Counted from the first letter of the stretch, positions 33,212 through 42,285 are shown. The stretch is DNA of 64,000 nt from Pseudomonas syringae (GCF_023278085.1 NZ_CP066265.1:1518501-1582500); one strand, 5' to 3'. Translations and numbers: made by a program. The notes: generated from the letters alone by a model not told the origin.

Positions 33212-33248
33212 AAAGCCCCGCTAGGAAATAATCCTGTGGGGCTTTTTT
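33212..33248 (+). terminator. Terminator after tRNA-Arg(CCU)
   Basis: AAAGCCCC at 33212-33219 pairs with GGGGCTTT at 33238-33245, with an inner TAGGA/TCCT pairing and a following run of T residues. Confidence 0.85.
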
Positions 33249-33282
33249 CGTAATGATTCTAGCTGCCAAGCAAGGAGGCTTT

Positions 33283-34395
33283 ATGAAGTACGGTAGAAAC
33301 GAGCAATGCTTTTGTGGGTCAGGAAAAAAATATAAGCATTGCCACTTAGCGCGTGAGCAACAGCCACGTGTGAATCCGTGGGATGTCAGCGCAGCGACTC
33401 GAAAAGACTTCTCTGTGAAGCTGTGCTCTGCTCCAGATGCAATGTTAGGTAGCTGCTCCGACAAGATCGTGGCTGCTCATACGGTTCCTAAATCCGGGAG
33501 TTTGAACAAAATTGCTCGGAAGGGGCACGTCCTAGCATTCGTACCATCTTTTGAAAATCTGAATAAACACAATGGGATGCTTTTCCCTGAACTCGTCGGG
33601 GTGGGCAAAGCATCTACATTCTCTGGATTCTGCTCCGTACACGATGACGGGTTGTTCGCTCCTGTCGAGAAGGAGATATTCACGGGAAGTCAGAAGCAAT
33701 GCTTCTTGCTGGCGTATCGTGCGTACGCTAGAGAGATTTATACAAAGCGAGCGGCGGCGGAGACAGCTAAGTTGCATAAGGATTTGGATCGAGGTAGATC
33801 TCAAGATATGCAGGTCTCTATTCAAATGTTTAGCTTCACCCACGGTCTTGGGATGGATGCCGCCCTGAGAGACATCAATCATCACAAGCCGCGTTTTGAG
33901 GCTCCTCTTTTGAATGATGACTACTCTTCAGTCCGATCCTACATTGTCGAGATCGAAGGCCCTCCACCGGTGATGTGCAGCGGTTCGTTTGCTCCTGAAT
34001 ACGACTTCGATAAGACCCAGCTGCAGGATATGGTGGACATCACCGTAACCCCTCATATGCTTAGCGTCACTTCTTTCTACGGCGGGACGAGTGGTCAAAT
34101 CGTCTTAACGTGGCTGTCGGAGGATGATCCAGTCTGCATTCCCGTGATTGAAAGTCTGGAGCGTATAAGCGACCACGATCTATCGTCGAGGATGGTCGCC
34201 TTTCTATTTGAAAATTTTGAGAATGTGCATATTTCGCCAGATTGGTGGGACGCAATAGGCAAAGAGGCGCAAACCGCCCTTGTTAACCGGATGATGGGTG
34301 ATATGGGGACTATGTTCGGTGTGCCTCGCTGTAAGAAGCTGAAGTGTGAGGTCCCTCCGTGGTCGGTAATTAGTCGGCGCCGCGTGGGGTGCTGA
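33283..34395 (+). CDS. SEC-C domain protein with a second Cys/His cluster, unknown function
   Basis: The 370-residue protein starts at a perfect AAGGAGG-spaced ATG. Residues 9-21 form a SEC-C zinc motif (C9-F-C11-GSGKKYKH-C20-H21). A second possible metal site lies at C48, C58, H66 (AAHTVPKSGSL), H82 (RKGHVLAF), C117 and H120 (FSGFCSVHDDGLFAPVE), an order reminiscent of HNH-like fingers. The remaining 240 residues show no known domain, no signal peptide and no membrane segment. The DNA is visibly less GC-rich and codon use is less Pseudomonas-like than in its neighbours. It lies right after the tRNA-Arg(CCU) terminator, so island cargo, perhaps defence-related, is likely but unproven. Confidence 0.8.
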   Translation: MKYGRNEQCFCGSGKKYKHCHLAREQQPRVNPWDVSAATRKDFSVKLCSAPDAMLGSCSDKIVAAHTVPKSGSLNKIARKGHVLAFVPSFENLNKHNGMLFPELVGVGKASTFSGFCSVHDDGLFAPVEKEIFTGSQKQCFLLAYRAYAREIYTKRAAAETAKLHKDLDRGRSQDMQVSIQMFSFTHGLGMDAALRDINHHKPRFEAPLLNDDYSSVRSYIVEIEGPPPVMCSGSFAPEYDFDKTQLQDMVDITVTPHMLSVTSFYGGTSGQIVLTWLSEDDPVCIPVIESLERISDHDLSSRMVAFLFENFENVHISPDWWDAIGKEAQTALVNRMMGDMGTMFGVPRCKKLKCEVPPWSVISRRRVGC

Positions 34396-34641
34396 CATTT
34401 GAAGCCCGCGAATAATCGTCAACTCATATCCCTGATTCTTAGTTCACCCTGCTGGGAGTGAGCGATTCGTTCGCCCCGATCTGTTCCAATCCCTACTGAG
34501 GGCTTGACCCCGAAGCCAGATGTGAGCAGTTCTACACACACCTCAAAGTGAACCAGGATCACTTTCACGATGTGCTCGCAAAAGGGCTCGATCTCAAATC
34601 GCACCCTCAGCCCAAGTAGATACCGAAAAAGCTTCCGTCAC
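34396..34641. other. Gap with no supported gene
   Basis: These 246 bases separate the SEC-C gene from the convergent lipoprotein gene. Short frames exist on both strands (for example 34419-34604 minus) but none has a good ribosome-binding site or a recognisable product. Base composition is mixed. It could be the eroded edge of an insertion. Confidence 0.35.
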
Positions 34642-35181
34642 CTACAACTTCACCGCCGACAATGACTGAAGGAACTCAGAGATATTTGCCTGCACAGACC
34701 GGTTAAGCGATTCCTTGAGGCGCGTTCTGCCTGAGAACGCATATTCAGAAGTAACCGTACCTTGGGTATAGATTTCCTTTTCGAACAAGGTCTTGCCGGT
34801 CCGGCGACTCACAATGGTGTAGCGAGCTCTAGCGGGTGTGACCATCGTAAGGCCCCCTCCAAGCGGAGGGGCAAGCTCTAGTACCTTTACAAAGATGTTC
34901 ACCTTTTCATAAGAATCGTCGGTGAACACTCTACTTTTGTCGATCGCCTCAGCCAGAGATTTCTCCCACAACATAGGGTAGCCACCACCGTAGCTCGGGA
35001 TATTGCCCTTGATCTCGTTGGGAAGGCCATAGGACACGGATATGGACTTGAGCTCAATTGCTTGTCTAGCCGCAGCCTGCTGGACATCTGGCACCGAGAA
35101 GTTGATTGGGGGTTCGGGTGTAGATACGCAGCCCGTTACTAACCCACTAAGCGCCAAGAGCAATGCAACGTTTTTGAGCAT
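34642..35181 (-). CDS. Putative lipoprotein (179 aa)
   Basis: The N-terminus MLKNVALLLALSGLVTGCVST is a lipoprotein signal peptide with lipobox VTGC, so the mature protein should be lipidated at Cys18. The Ser at +2 from the Cys region does not predict inner-membrane retention. The rest is soluble: VQQAAARQAIELKSISVSYG, PSYGGGYPMLWEKSLAEAI, and a C-terminal helix NRSVQANISEFLQSL. It resembles unassigned proteins that look like envelope assembly lipoproteins, but I do not recognise the family. The start follows AGGGAG. Confidence 0.75.
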   Translation of the reverse strand: MLKNVALLLALSGLVTGCVSTPEPPINFSVPDVQQAAARQAIELKSISVSYGLPNEIKGNIPSYGGGYPMLWEKSLAEAIDKSRVFTDDSYEKVNIFVKVLELAPPLGGGLTMVTPARARYTIVSRRTGKTLFEKEIYTQGTVTSEYAFSGRTRLKESLNRSVQANISEFLQSLSAVKL

Positions 35182-35320
35182 ATCGATCTCCCTATCGGAA
35201 AGGTGGCTATGTGCCTCTAGGTGAGCTTTATACCGCTACCTTGAGTTCATGCCAAGTCTATGCGCCATTGGGTAATTATTTTGCATCTCTCTATTGCTTG
35301 ACTATGAGCATTTAGATGTT

Positions 35321-35506
35321 TCACTCCATCGTAACTAGTAACGCGGAGGGAAGACCGAATACGAAGCCAAGCCACAACGTACCGCAGCAGCCAGGCAGCA
35401 TGATTACAAAGAGCGTCAGCGGGCCGCAGGTTACAAGCTCACGGCTCTGTGGGTTCACACGGAAACAGAGGAGTAAAGCAAGCAGCGCGAGGGTGCAATT
35501 CGGCAT
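35321..35506 (-). CDS. Possible small membrane protein (61 aa)
   Basis: A frame starting MPNCTLALLALLLCFRVNPQ has two hydrophobic stretches (about residues 4-15 and 30-58) and ends in LLVTME. There is no clear Shine-Dalgarno sequence, and a Ser/Lys-rich frame on the other strand covers the same bases. It is listed only because it is the most protein-like frame in the 499-base gap 35182-35680, which otherwise shows nothing. Confidence 0.25.
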   Translation of the reverse strand: MPNCTLALLALLLCFRVNPQSRELVTCGPLTLFVIMLPGCCGTLWLGFVFGLPSALLVTME

Positions 35507-35680
35507 CAGCGCAAACAGGCTCGTTCTAAGCTACCCCATATCCATCATCCTCAAACCTGACTTCCTTTCCTCCAGCAGCTTCGCGGTTGCCTGAGTATCG
35601 TACGTCAGAACCTTTTGGCCCATATCAGCCTGAGCCGATTGCCCATACTAAGGACAACGAGTTGAAGTAGGTTCAGTGCG

Positions 35681-36763
35681 TTACAGATCAGCGGGTCTCG
35701 CCTTTCCAGTCTCCCTCATGAACCGCCCCAGTTCCTTGCTATAAAACTTCGCCATGCTCGTGGTGCCGTGGCCACGGGTGTCGGCGCTGGCGGGGATAAG
35801 TAATAGTCGTGCGCGCTTGAGCTCTTTCATCGACGCTTCCAGCCGTCCTGTTTCCGGTGGGTAGCGCTCATCGTCGGCCGAGTTGATGACCAGCACCGGA
35901 GCCTGAATTTTTTTCAGGCCGGGGGCTGCGTTGTAGTCGGCGGAAGATTGCCATTGGTAGATGAAGTCGTTGGCGTCGGCGGTTTGTACAGCGCTAAGGC
36001 GCTCATCCACCAGTTTGTCAGCCTGGGCATGGGTCGGGGCGGCCGCCTGATACGCCAGGGTACCGCCACTGGTAGCGACGCTGAACATCGCATTGGCCAA
36101 GCGTAGGGACGGCGGTTGCTCGCTGTAGTTACCCTTGTTCCAGGCCGGGTCTTGCTTGATTGACTCCACCAGCAAGCGACGCATCATCCAGTTGCGGGAT
36201 GACATTTCGGTGGGTTGGGACGCCATGGGCACCAGTGCGTCCATCATCTGCGGCCAGGTCTGGCCCCACATCCAGGTTTGCATGCCGCCCATGGAGTTGC
36301 CGATGATCAGCCTCAGGTGCTTGACCCCCAGGCCTTCGGTGACCAGCCGATACTGGGCTTGAACCAGGTCGGTGTAGTTGTACGCCGGAAACCGAGTGCG
36401 CAAGCCGTCCGAGGGTTTGCTGGACTGGCCCACGCCAATGCCATCGGTGGAAATGATGTAGTACTTGCTTGCATCCAGCGGTTGACCGGGGCCGAACAGC
36501 TCCCCGCCAAAATCCTTGCTCAGCATATCGCTGCCTGGCCGGTAGGTGCCGTGCAGGTAGAGGATGGCGGGATTCTTGGGATCGCCAAGGGTGATGTAGT
36601 GCAGTTTGAGGTTGGCGAGTTGTTCACCGGTATGAAAGGTGAACTGCGGGGCAATCCAGTCGCCCTCTGTCGCGGCGGGTAACGGCGCGGCGCTGACGGC
36701 GGGGCCGAGCAAGGCTAGAGAAAACAACAGCCCGATCGCGGGACGTGAAATGAATCTATGCAT
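35681..36763 (-). CDS. Exported alpha/beta-fold hydrolase
   Basis: The 360-residue protein starts with a signal peptide (MHRFISRPAIGLLFSLALLGPAVSAAP). The alpha/beta hydrolase fold is clear: the oxyanion strand AILYLHGTYRPGSD, the nucleophile elbow IIGNSMGGMQ with catalytic Ser, the acid in VLVINSADDERYP and the His in ADTRGHGTT. The region around the elbow resembles homoserine O-acetyltransferase (MetX-like) relatives, but the export signal argues for a periplasmic or secreted esterase-type role. Substrate is unknown. It is a single gene. Confidence 0.8.
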   Translation of the reverse strand: MHRFISRPAIGLLFSLALLGPAVSAAPLPAATEGDWIAPQFTFHTGEQLANLKLHYITLGDPKNPAILYLHGTYRPGSDMLSKDFGGELFGPGQPLDASKYYIISTDGIGVGQSSKPSDGLRTRFPAYNYTDLVQAQYRLVTEGLGVKHLRLIIGNSMGGMQTWMWGQTWPQMMDALVPMASQPTEMSSRNWMMRRLLVESIKQDPAWNKGNYSEQPPSLRLANAMFSVATSGGTLAYQAAAPTHAQADKLVDERLSAVQTADANDFIYQWQSSADYNAAPGLKKIQAPVLVINSADDERYPPETGRLEASMKELKRARLLLIPASADTRGHGTTSMAKFYSKELGRFMRETGKARPADL

Positions 36764-37182
36764 GGCTATGTCCTATTGTTTTTGTTTTTAGGAGCCCCTG
36801 CGCACCCATGCCTGCAGGGGATCGATCACTTGGCGCGCCTTCCGGTCGCTGCGCCTTGGGTCGGAGCCACCGTGGCGCAAAGTGTCGGGTGTACATAAGG
36901 GGGGAGGGTTATTCCCATCCTGTTTTGTATTTTTGTCAGGGCGTCATGGTGTTGGAGAGATAATCCTCCAATGACCAGATCATGTTAAGTTAATTTTTAT
37001 CTAACATTATTTAACAAGATGGCGCCGCTAGACCTTGAAAAAATGGAGGCCGCTTTGAGGGGGGCGTGACTGCCTCAAGCCGGGCAGTCCAGTGGTTACG
37101 ACCTATATGAGTCTGGAGAAGAAGCCACTTGGGCAGCGCAGTGCCTGCCGTTGGGCAAGCACCAGAACCACCCACTCCCGCC
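36764..37182. other. Gap with no supported gene
   Basis: The 419 bases upstream of the exported hydrolase include an AT-rich stretch (36978-37020) that may hold its promoter or that of an unknown transcript. No gene, tRNA or clear hairpin was seen. The far end is the 3' side of the MscS-type gene. Confidence 0.35.
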
Positions 37183-39597
37183 CTAAGGCGTCACCGACTC
37201 GTCCGTAGCCTCTTTTCCAGGCCCCTCATTGATCAGCACCATGCTTTGCGGTGCAGACAGCGCTATGCCCAGCTCTCGCAGACGCCCCAGCACGGTGAAC
37301 AACAGGTCGCTCCGTGCGCCACCCACCGAGCGTGGGCTGTTCACGTAACCACTGGCGCTGATAATCACACCGGTGTTGGTCAGGTCCTTGAAGGTGACTG
37401 ACGGCGCTGGCGCGTCAAGTATCGCTTCATGCTCGGTAAAGGCTTGCAGCAGCAGTTCGCGTATTTGCAGAACATCTGTTTCCAGGGGCAGGGTCAGAGT
37501 GATTCCGACCACCCCCAACGCATTGCCCATGGTGACGTTACGCACGTTCTGCGTGATGAACTGCGAGTTCGGCACGATCACCGTCGAGCGGTCGGACATC
37601 TGGATTTCTGTTGCCCGTACGTTGATTCGGCGAATATCGCCTTCGACCCCCGCCAGGCTCACCCAGTCGCCGACTTTGACCGGACGTTCGGTCAGCAGAA
37701 TCAGGCCGGAGATGAAGTTCTGCACGATGGCTTGCAGGCCGAAACCGATCCCCACCGACAGCGCACTGACCACCCAGGTCAAATTGGTGAGGCTGATGTT
37801 CAGCGTGGACATCACCACGGCCACCACCAGCACAAAGCCGATGTAACCGATCAAGGTCACCAGCGAGGCCTGCATCCCCTCGTCCATGTTGGTTTCGGGC
37901 AGCAGGCGTTCCCCAAACCACTCCTTGAGTACACGCACGCTTAGCAGGCCGACGACCAGGCAAATCAATGCCACCAGAATGTCGCGGGGGACGATGTTCA
38001 GGTTGCCCAGGGATTTGGACGTGACGTCCATCTGAGCAAAACTGGCGAGCAGCTCGCCCGGACTGGAGCCTGAGGGCAGGAAAACCAGCAACACGGCGGT
38101 CAGCAGGAGCAGGGTACGGCCTATGCCTGCCAGTACGGTACTTGCCTGGGCCTGATGGCGGGTGGACAAGCCCAACGCCGAACCGAGCGCCATCCCGCCC
38201 GGTTGTTTGGGCGACAGGAGGGTTTCGCAGATGTCGCCGAAGCAGGCAATCAACAGGTACGCCGTGGACGCCACCACGCTCACCCAGAGCAGTTTCACTG
38301 CGAGAAAGTAAGCCAGCGTCAGGTAGCCGCTCAACAACGCCAGCAAACTCAGGCCGACCCACACCGCAACGATAAACGGGATCAGACCGGCGAAACCTGC
38401 TGGCCGCTCCAGCGCAAAGCGTCGGCGGGTTCGGCGGTAGCGCAACAGGGCGTAGAAAAACACCAGCGAAACCGCCAGTGCCGTCAGGCCATTGACCGCC
38501 ACTGTCAGTGCCAGGCTGCTGGCAATCACGCTGTTGATTCGCTCCTGCGTGCCGATGATCATGAGTGCCAGCGCCAGGATCGCCGGGAAGCGGCCCATGG
38601 CCGTGGCGATTTCGTCAGGAATTTTTGGCAGGCGCCATGAGGCGTGCGACAACATCAACAGCGCTCGGCCCAGACCAAGAATGAAGGCGCAAAAGGTGAT
38701 CAGCGTCTGTACCTGATCAAGCAGGTTGACCACGTCGTTACTGAGTACTGCATTGCTCACGATTCCCCAGCGCAGCAAGGAAGTGGCAATGGTGATGGTA
38801 AGAATGGTCGAAAGCCCGACTGCCAGGGCCAGCGCACTGCGGCGCAGGCGGCCTTCGGGCAACCAGCGAATCATCGCCCAGATCAGCAGGCGCTCCAGCA
38901 AGCGCCGGACAACCACCCATATGAACAACGCGCCCAGCACCACGCTGATGAATTGCACACGGTTGCCCGGTGCCAGCGCGCTGTCGAATACCTGACGGAC
39001 GTCCACCAGAAGCCTGTTCAGGCGTCCCAGGTCGTCGTCGGTAGGGCGAATCAGGGTGGACCAGAACGCCGAGCTGAGTGGGCTCGCCGTCCGGGTGCTG
39101 ATCTGGGAATCGAACAGGCTGCGGCGCAGGCTGAAGATCTGTGTAGCCAGATCCCGGGCTGACTGGCTTAGCGTATTGGTCTCACGTTCATCACTGACCA
39201 GCGCGTTTTTCTGAGTGGTCAACGTCTTGCGCTGACTGGTCAGACTTGGCGCCTCGTCAGGCTGCACGGGGCCGAGGATGTTGAGCTGATCGTCCAGGTG
39301 TTCGATGTCGACAGCTTGCTGGGCGATCAGATTGTCGGCTTGCTTCTGGACCTGCAAAGCGGCCTGCCGAAGGCTCGACAGCAAGTCATCATTGGCGTTG
39401 ACCGTTACCTTTTGCCGGATCTGGTCGAGCTGCTTATTCAAGTCATCCAGGCTCGGAGCCTCCACTGCCGGGGCTGCACTGCTGGAGCTGTCGGCTTGTG
39501 GGGCGGGTATGTTCTGTGCCAAGGCAGGCAAGGTCACGCACAGCAGAAGCAAGGCGAGCAACCCGGTACGAAAACGGTTCAGCGAAGCGTGCTGCAT
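37183..39597 (-). CDS. Large MscS-type mechanosensitive channel (DUF3772)
   Basis: The 804-residue protein has a signal peptide (MQHASLNRFRTGLLALLLLCVTLPALAQ), a periplasmic coiled-coil region (about residues 45-180, DDLNKQLDQIRQKV) corresponding to DUF3772, about ten membrane segments, and a C-terminal MscS core (about 560-790). The pore helix is around SVGIGFGLQAIVQNFISGLILL, followed by the beta domain KVGDWVSLAGVEGDIRRI and IVPNSQFI. It should open under membrane tension in hypo-osmotic shock, as known for MscS/MscK-like channels. It is a single gene. Confidence 0.88.
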   Translation of the reverse strand: MQHASLNRFRTGLLALLLLCVTLPALAQNIPAPQADSSSSAAPAVEAPSLDDLNKQLDQIRQKVTVNANDDLLSSLRQAALQVQKQADNLIAQQAVDIEHLDDQLNILGPVQPDEAPSLTSQRKTLTTQKNALVSDERETNTLSQSARDLATQIFSLRRSLFDSQISTRTASPLSSAFWSTLIRPTDDDLGRLNRLLVDVRQVFDSALAPGNRVQFISVVLGALFIWVVVRRLLERLLIWAMIRWLPEGRLRRSALALAVGLSTILTITIATSLLRWGIVSNAVLSNDVVNLLDQVQTLITFCAFILGLGRALLMLSHASWRLPKIPDEIATAMGRFPAILALALMIIGTQERINSVIASSLALTVAVNGLTALAVSLVFFYALLRYRRTRRRFALERPAGFAGLIPFIVAVWVGLSLLALLSGYLTLAYFLAVKLLWVSVVASTAYLLIACFGDICETLLSPKQPGGMALGSALGLSTRHQAQASTVLAGIGRTLLLLTAVLLVFLPSGSSPGELLASFAQMDVTSKSLGNLNIVPRDILVALICLVVGLLSVRVLKEWFGERLLPETNMDEGMQASLVTLIGYIGFVLVVAVVMSTLNISLTNLTWVVSALSVGIGFGLQAIVQNFISGLILLTERPVKVGDWVSLAGVEGDIRRINVRATEIQMSDRSTVIVPNSQFITQNVRNVTMGNALGVVGITLTLPLETDVLQIRELLLQAFTEHEAILDAPAPSVTFKDLTNTGVIISASGYVNSPRSVGGARSDLLFTVLGRLRELGIALSAPQSMVLINEGPGKEATDESVTP

Positions 39598-39822
39598 TCT
39601 TTTTCCTTCTTTCTCTGCGCTATGCGGCCTGGTAAGGCCTGTGGTTCGAGCCTGGGTCTTGTCTGTTTTGAGCGGCGCTCAACGGCCCTTTGAGTCCGGC
39701 GGACAGGATATCAAGGCGCTCACGTTTGAGCGCGGTCAATGCGGGCCAATCCATGCCTGAAGCCTGCATTGTCAGCAGAATATTCTGTGGTTGCCAGGCT
39801 TCTTGATCAGCGAGTCATAAAG

Positions 39823-39905
39823 CCCTACCTAACAAATGTTAGGTAGGGCGTTGACTTGGCGCAGAAGCACCGTTAAGGTATGGCTACCTAACGATAGTTA
39901 GGTAG
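39823..39905 (+). promoter_or_regulatory. Promoter flanked by two palindromic operators upstream of the GST gene
   Basis: Operator 1: CCCTACCTAAC at 39823-39833 and GTTAGGTAGGG at 39838-39848, perfect 11-bp arms with a 4-base centre. Operator 2: CTACCTAAC at 39884-39892 and GTTAGGTAG at 39897-39905, the same 4-base centre. Between them lie TTGACT (39851-39856) and TAAGGT (39874-39879), 17 bases apart. A lone half-site CCCTACCT follows at 39913. This is a classic repressor arrangement, probably bound by the TetR protein at 40865. Confidence 0.85.
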
Positions 39906-39934
39906 GTTTTTTACCCTACCTCACAGGCCTGATC

Positions 39935-40636
39935 ATGACTTCTAAATTGCAATTATTCACATCCCCCTCGGCGTTTCCGAATCCTCAACGCCTGCGTTTG
40001 TTCATCCACGAAAAAGGCATTGCCGATCGGTTCGACGAAACCATTTATGACATGAGTCCCGGCGGAGAGCAGCGTGGCTGGCGTCACCTGAATATGAACC
40101 CCTGGGGTGAGACGCCAACCCTCGAACTGGCAGACGGCAGCTACATTTCCGAGACCGCCGCCATCGTTCGTTATCTGGATCAGTCGTATCCGGGGCGCAA
40201 GATCATGGGTGAGGGGGCACTGGAGCAAGGTCTCGACAACATGTGGGATAACCGGATCTGGGTGCATATCCTCTATCGGATCGTCACGGCATTTCATGTG
40301 CTGCACACCGGGCTCGGTTTCAAACTTGAAATGACCAAGAACGAAGCATGGGGTGAGCACTGCCGCAAAGAGGCGCTGGCACACGCGGCCTTGGTCAATC
40401 GTCATCTGTCCGACGGCCGCGAATGGCTGCTTGGCGGCGATGCGCCTACGTTTGCGGATATCACCCTCGCCACCGCGATTGCCTTCTCCAAGTTCCCGGT
40501 CAATGCCACGCCGCTGGATGAGCGTTTCGAGTTCCTGGACACGTACTGGAAACGCTGGCAGCAACGCCCAAGCTTCAAGGCCGCCTATGCTGATCGCAGC
40601 AGTGGCATTCCTGAATTGGACTCGCCCTCCGAGTGA
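39935..40636 (+). CDS. Glutathione S-transferase family protein
   Basis: The 233-residue protein has a thioredoxin-like N-domain (SPSAFPNPQRLRLFIHEKG with a Ser/Asn catalytic region, and the glutathione-binding YISETAAIVRYLDQ) and an all-helical C-domain (FADITLATAIAFSKF). GST would conjugate or reduce electrophiles with glutathione. It stands under a TetR-type double operator, so it is probably induced by an unknown compound. Its companion regulator lies 228 bases downstream in the same direction. Confidence 0.88.
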   Translation: MTSKLQLFTSPSAFPNPQRLRLFIHEKGIADRFDETIYDMSPGGEQRGWRHLNMNPWGETPTLELADGSYISETAAIVRYLDQSYPGRKIMGEGALEQGLDNMWDNRIWVHILYRIVTAFHVLHTGLGFKLEMTKNEAWGEHCRKEALAHAALVNRHLSDGREWLLGGDAPTFADITLATAIAFSKFPVNATPLDERFEFLDTYWKRWQQRPSFKAAYADRSSGIPELDSPSE

Positions 40637-40790
40637 CTGCTGTGCAGTGCGCAGGTAACTGTCGGGACCGTCGTTGTCTGGCGTTCTCGACGCTAGCCCT
40701 TCACTGTTGGGAGATACGAATGATGGCTTTCCAGCGCTTGTTTATCTCATTCACAGCGGATGGCTTCTCCGGGCATCACCGCACGGTTCT

Positions 40791-40812
40791 GCCTGACAAA
40801 CGTCAGGCTTTT
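40791..40812 (+). terminator. Terminator between the GST gene and tetR
   Basis: GCCTGAC at 40791-40797 pairs with GTCAGGC at 40802-40808 around AAAC, followed by TTTTG. It suggests the two genes can be transcribed apart. Confidence 0.75.
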
Positions 40813-40864
40813 GAATTAGCATGAGCCGCTCTCCAGAACACGCATCCGAAGCACAAGGCACTAG

Positions 40865-41389
40865 ATGACCATCAACGCCCGCGAGGCCATTCTGCTTGCC
40901 GCGAGAAACATCGCCCAGTCTCAGGGTTACAACGGCCTTAACTTTCGCGATCTGGCCGCTCAGGTCGGAATCAAGCCTGCCAGTATTTACTACCACTTCC
41001 CGAGCAAGGCCGATCTGGGTGTCGCAGTTGCCAGGCGATATTGGGAGGACGGTGCTGCTGCGCTCGAGACTATCGCTGAGGAAACACCCGACGCCATCGA
41101 AGCATTGCACCGTTTTCCGGAAATTTTCCGGCGCTCGCTGGAGGCCGAAAACCGTCTTTGTCTGGGCAGTTTTGTTGGGGCTGAAACCGACAATTTGCCA
41201 ACCGAGATGACGCGGGAAATTCAGATGTTTGCCCAGGTCAATATTGACTGGCTGAGCAAGCTTCTGGTGGCCGCGAACGTGTGCCGGCCAGCGGACAGCG
41301 AGGTACGGGCGCAGGCTATTTTTTCGGCGGTAGCGGGCGCTCAACTGATTGCCAGAAGCCGGTCGGACATTACCTTTTTGACACGTTGA
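40865..41389 (+). CDS. TetR-family regulator, probably C-terminally frameshifted
   Basis: The 174-residue protein has a TetR helix-turn-helix (MTINAREAILLAARNIAQS, then FRDLAAQVGIKPASIYYHFPSKADL) and a helical ligand domain. It ends ITFLTR at 41389. Directly after, another frame reads LFDTLIDAYRACGPLPA to a TAG at 41425-41427, which looks like the true C-terminus of such proteins. One base missing near 41374, by the TTTTT run, would explain this. The full product would be about 187 residues. It lies downstream of the GST gene and may bind the operators at 39823-39905. Confidence 0.8.
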   Translation: MTINAREAILLAARNIAQSQGYNGLNFRDLAAQVGIKPASIYYHFPSKADLGVAVARRYWEDGAAALETIAEETPDAIEALHRFPEIFRRSLEAENRLCLGSFVGAETDNLPTEMTREIQMFAQVNIDWLSKLLVAANVCRPADSEVRAQAIFSAVAGAQLIARSRSDITFLTR

Positions 41390-41472
41390 TCGACGCCTAT
41401 CGTGCCTGCGGACCGTTACCCGCATAGGTGAGGTGGCTGCTGATCGGCGTTGCTCACCCCAGCCTAGGTCAT

Positions 41473-42285
41473 TCAAACCGGCAAGCGAAACTGCTTGCGC
41501 AAGCTCTTGTCGAACACGCCCGCGGGCGCAAAGCGGCGCAGTATGCTGATTTGTCGCGCTGCCTTGCCGGCAGTGTATCGATGCCTAGGGCAGGCATCGT
41601 TCGCCGCTTTCAGCACTACAGCAGCCACAACTTCTGGCAGGTCGGCTTTTGGCATTACATCGGCCAGCAGTGCCCTGAACCCTGCTCGGGCTTCATCGTA
41701 TTCTTTCGACAGCGAATCCGGCTCGATACCGTTTTGATCGAAGACGGTACGTACAAACCCCGGCGCTACGACCGAAACACGAACACCGAAGGCGCGCACT
41801 TCGTGATCGAGCGATTCCGAATAGCCTTCCAGGGCATGTTTGACCGCCGAATAATGAGCAGAGTAGGGGGCGGGTATCAATCCCAGAATCGATCCGATGT
41901 TGATGATGCGCCCCTGGCCACGTTGCCGCATCGTCGGCAGTACCGCATTGGTCATGCGGATAACGCCGAACAGGTTGACATCGAACAGTGCCTGCACCTG
42001 CGGGATCGAAAACTCTTCGGCACCGCCCAGCAGACCGATGCCGGCATTGTTGACCAACAGGTCGATCCGTCCTGTTTGCGCAAGTACAGCGGATACCAGA
42101 GAACTGACAGATTCATCATTCGTTACGTCGCAGGTAAGCATTGAGACCTGCGATGGGCTGAGGCCTATTTTGCGGCTTGTGCCAAATACCGTATAACCCG
42201 CTCGCGAAAGTAACTCGGCAGTCGCACGACCGATGCCCGAGGATGCGCCGGTAACGATGGCGGTTCTTTCGGAAGATGTATTCAT
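41473..42285 (-). CDS. SDR-family oxidoreductase
   Basis: The 270-residue short-chain dehydrogenase has the TGASSGIG cofactor motif at the N-terminus, NNAGIG, the Ser of the catalytic set in IINIGSILGLI, and the YxxxK pair in YSAHYSAVKHALEG. The Arg/Thr after the glycine motif (GTSRK) favours NADP. The start MNTSSERTAIV at 42285 is four codons inside the longest frame. It is the last of four same-strand oxidoreductase genes. Confidence 0.85.
   Translation of the reverse strand: MNTSSERTAIVTGASSGIGRATAELLSRAGYTVFGTSRKIGLSPSQVSMLTCDVTNDESVSSLVSAVLAQTGRIDLLVNNAGIGLLGGAEEFSIPQVQALFDVNLFGVIRMTNAVLPTMRQRGQGRIINIGSILGLIPAPYSAHYSAVKHALEGYSESLDHEVRAFGVRVSVVAPGFVRTVFDQNGIEPDSLSKEYDEARAGFRALLADVMPKADLPEVVAAVVLKAANDACPRHRYTAGKAARQISILRRFAPAGVFDKSLRKQFRLPV

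Noticed and set aside
35316..35594. A 92-codon plus-strand frame upstream of the exported hydrolase's 3' side
   Set aside because: The product is Ser/Lys-rich without any motif, there is no ribosome-binding site, and it overlaps a slightly more plausible minus-strand frame.
33135..37000. A second copy of the tRNA-Arg(CCU) 3' end marking the far edge of an integrated element
   Set aside because: No repeat of the tRNA 3' sequence and no integrase gene were found downstream, so an intact island with att sites cannot be claimed.
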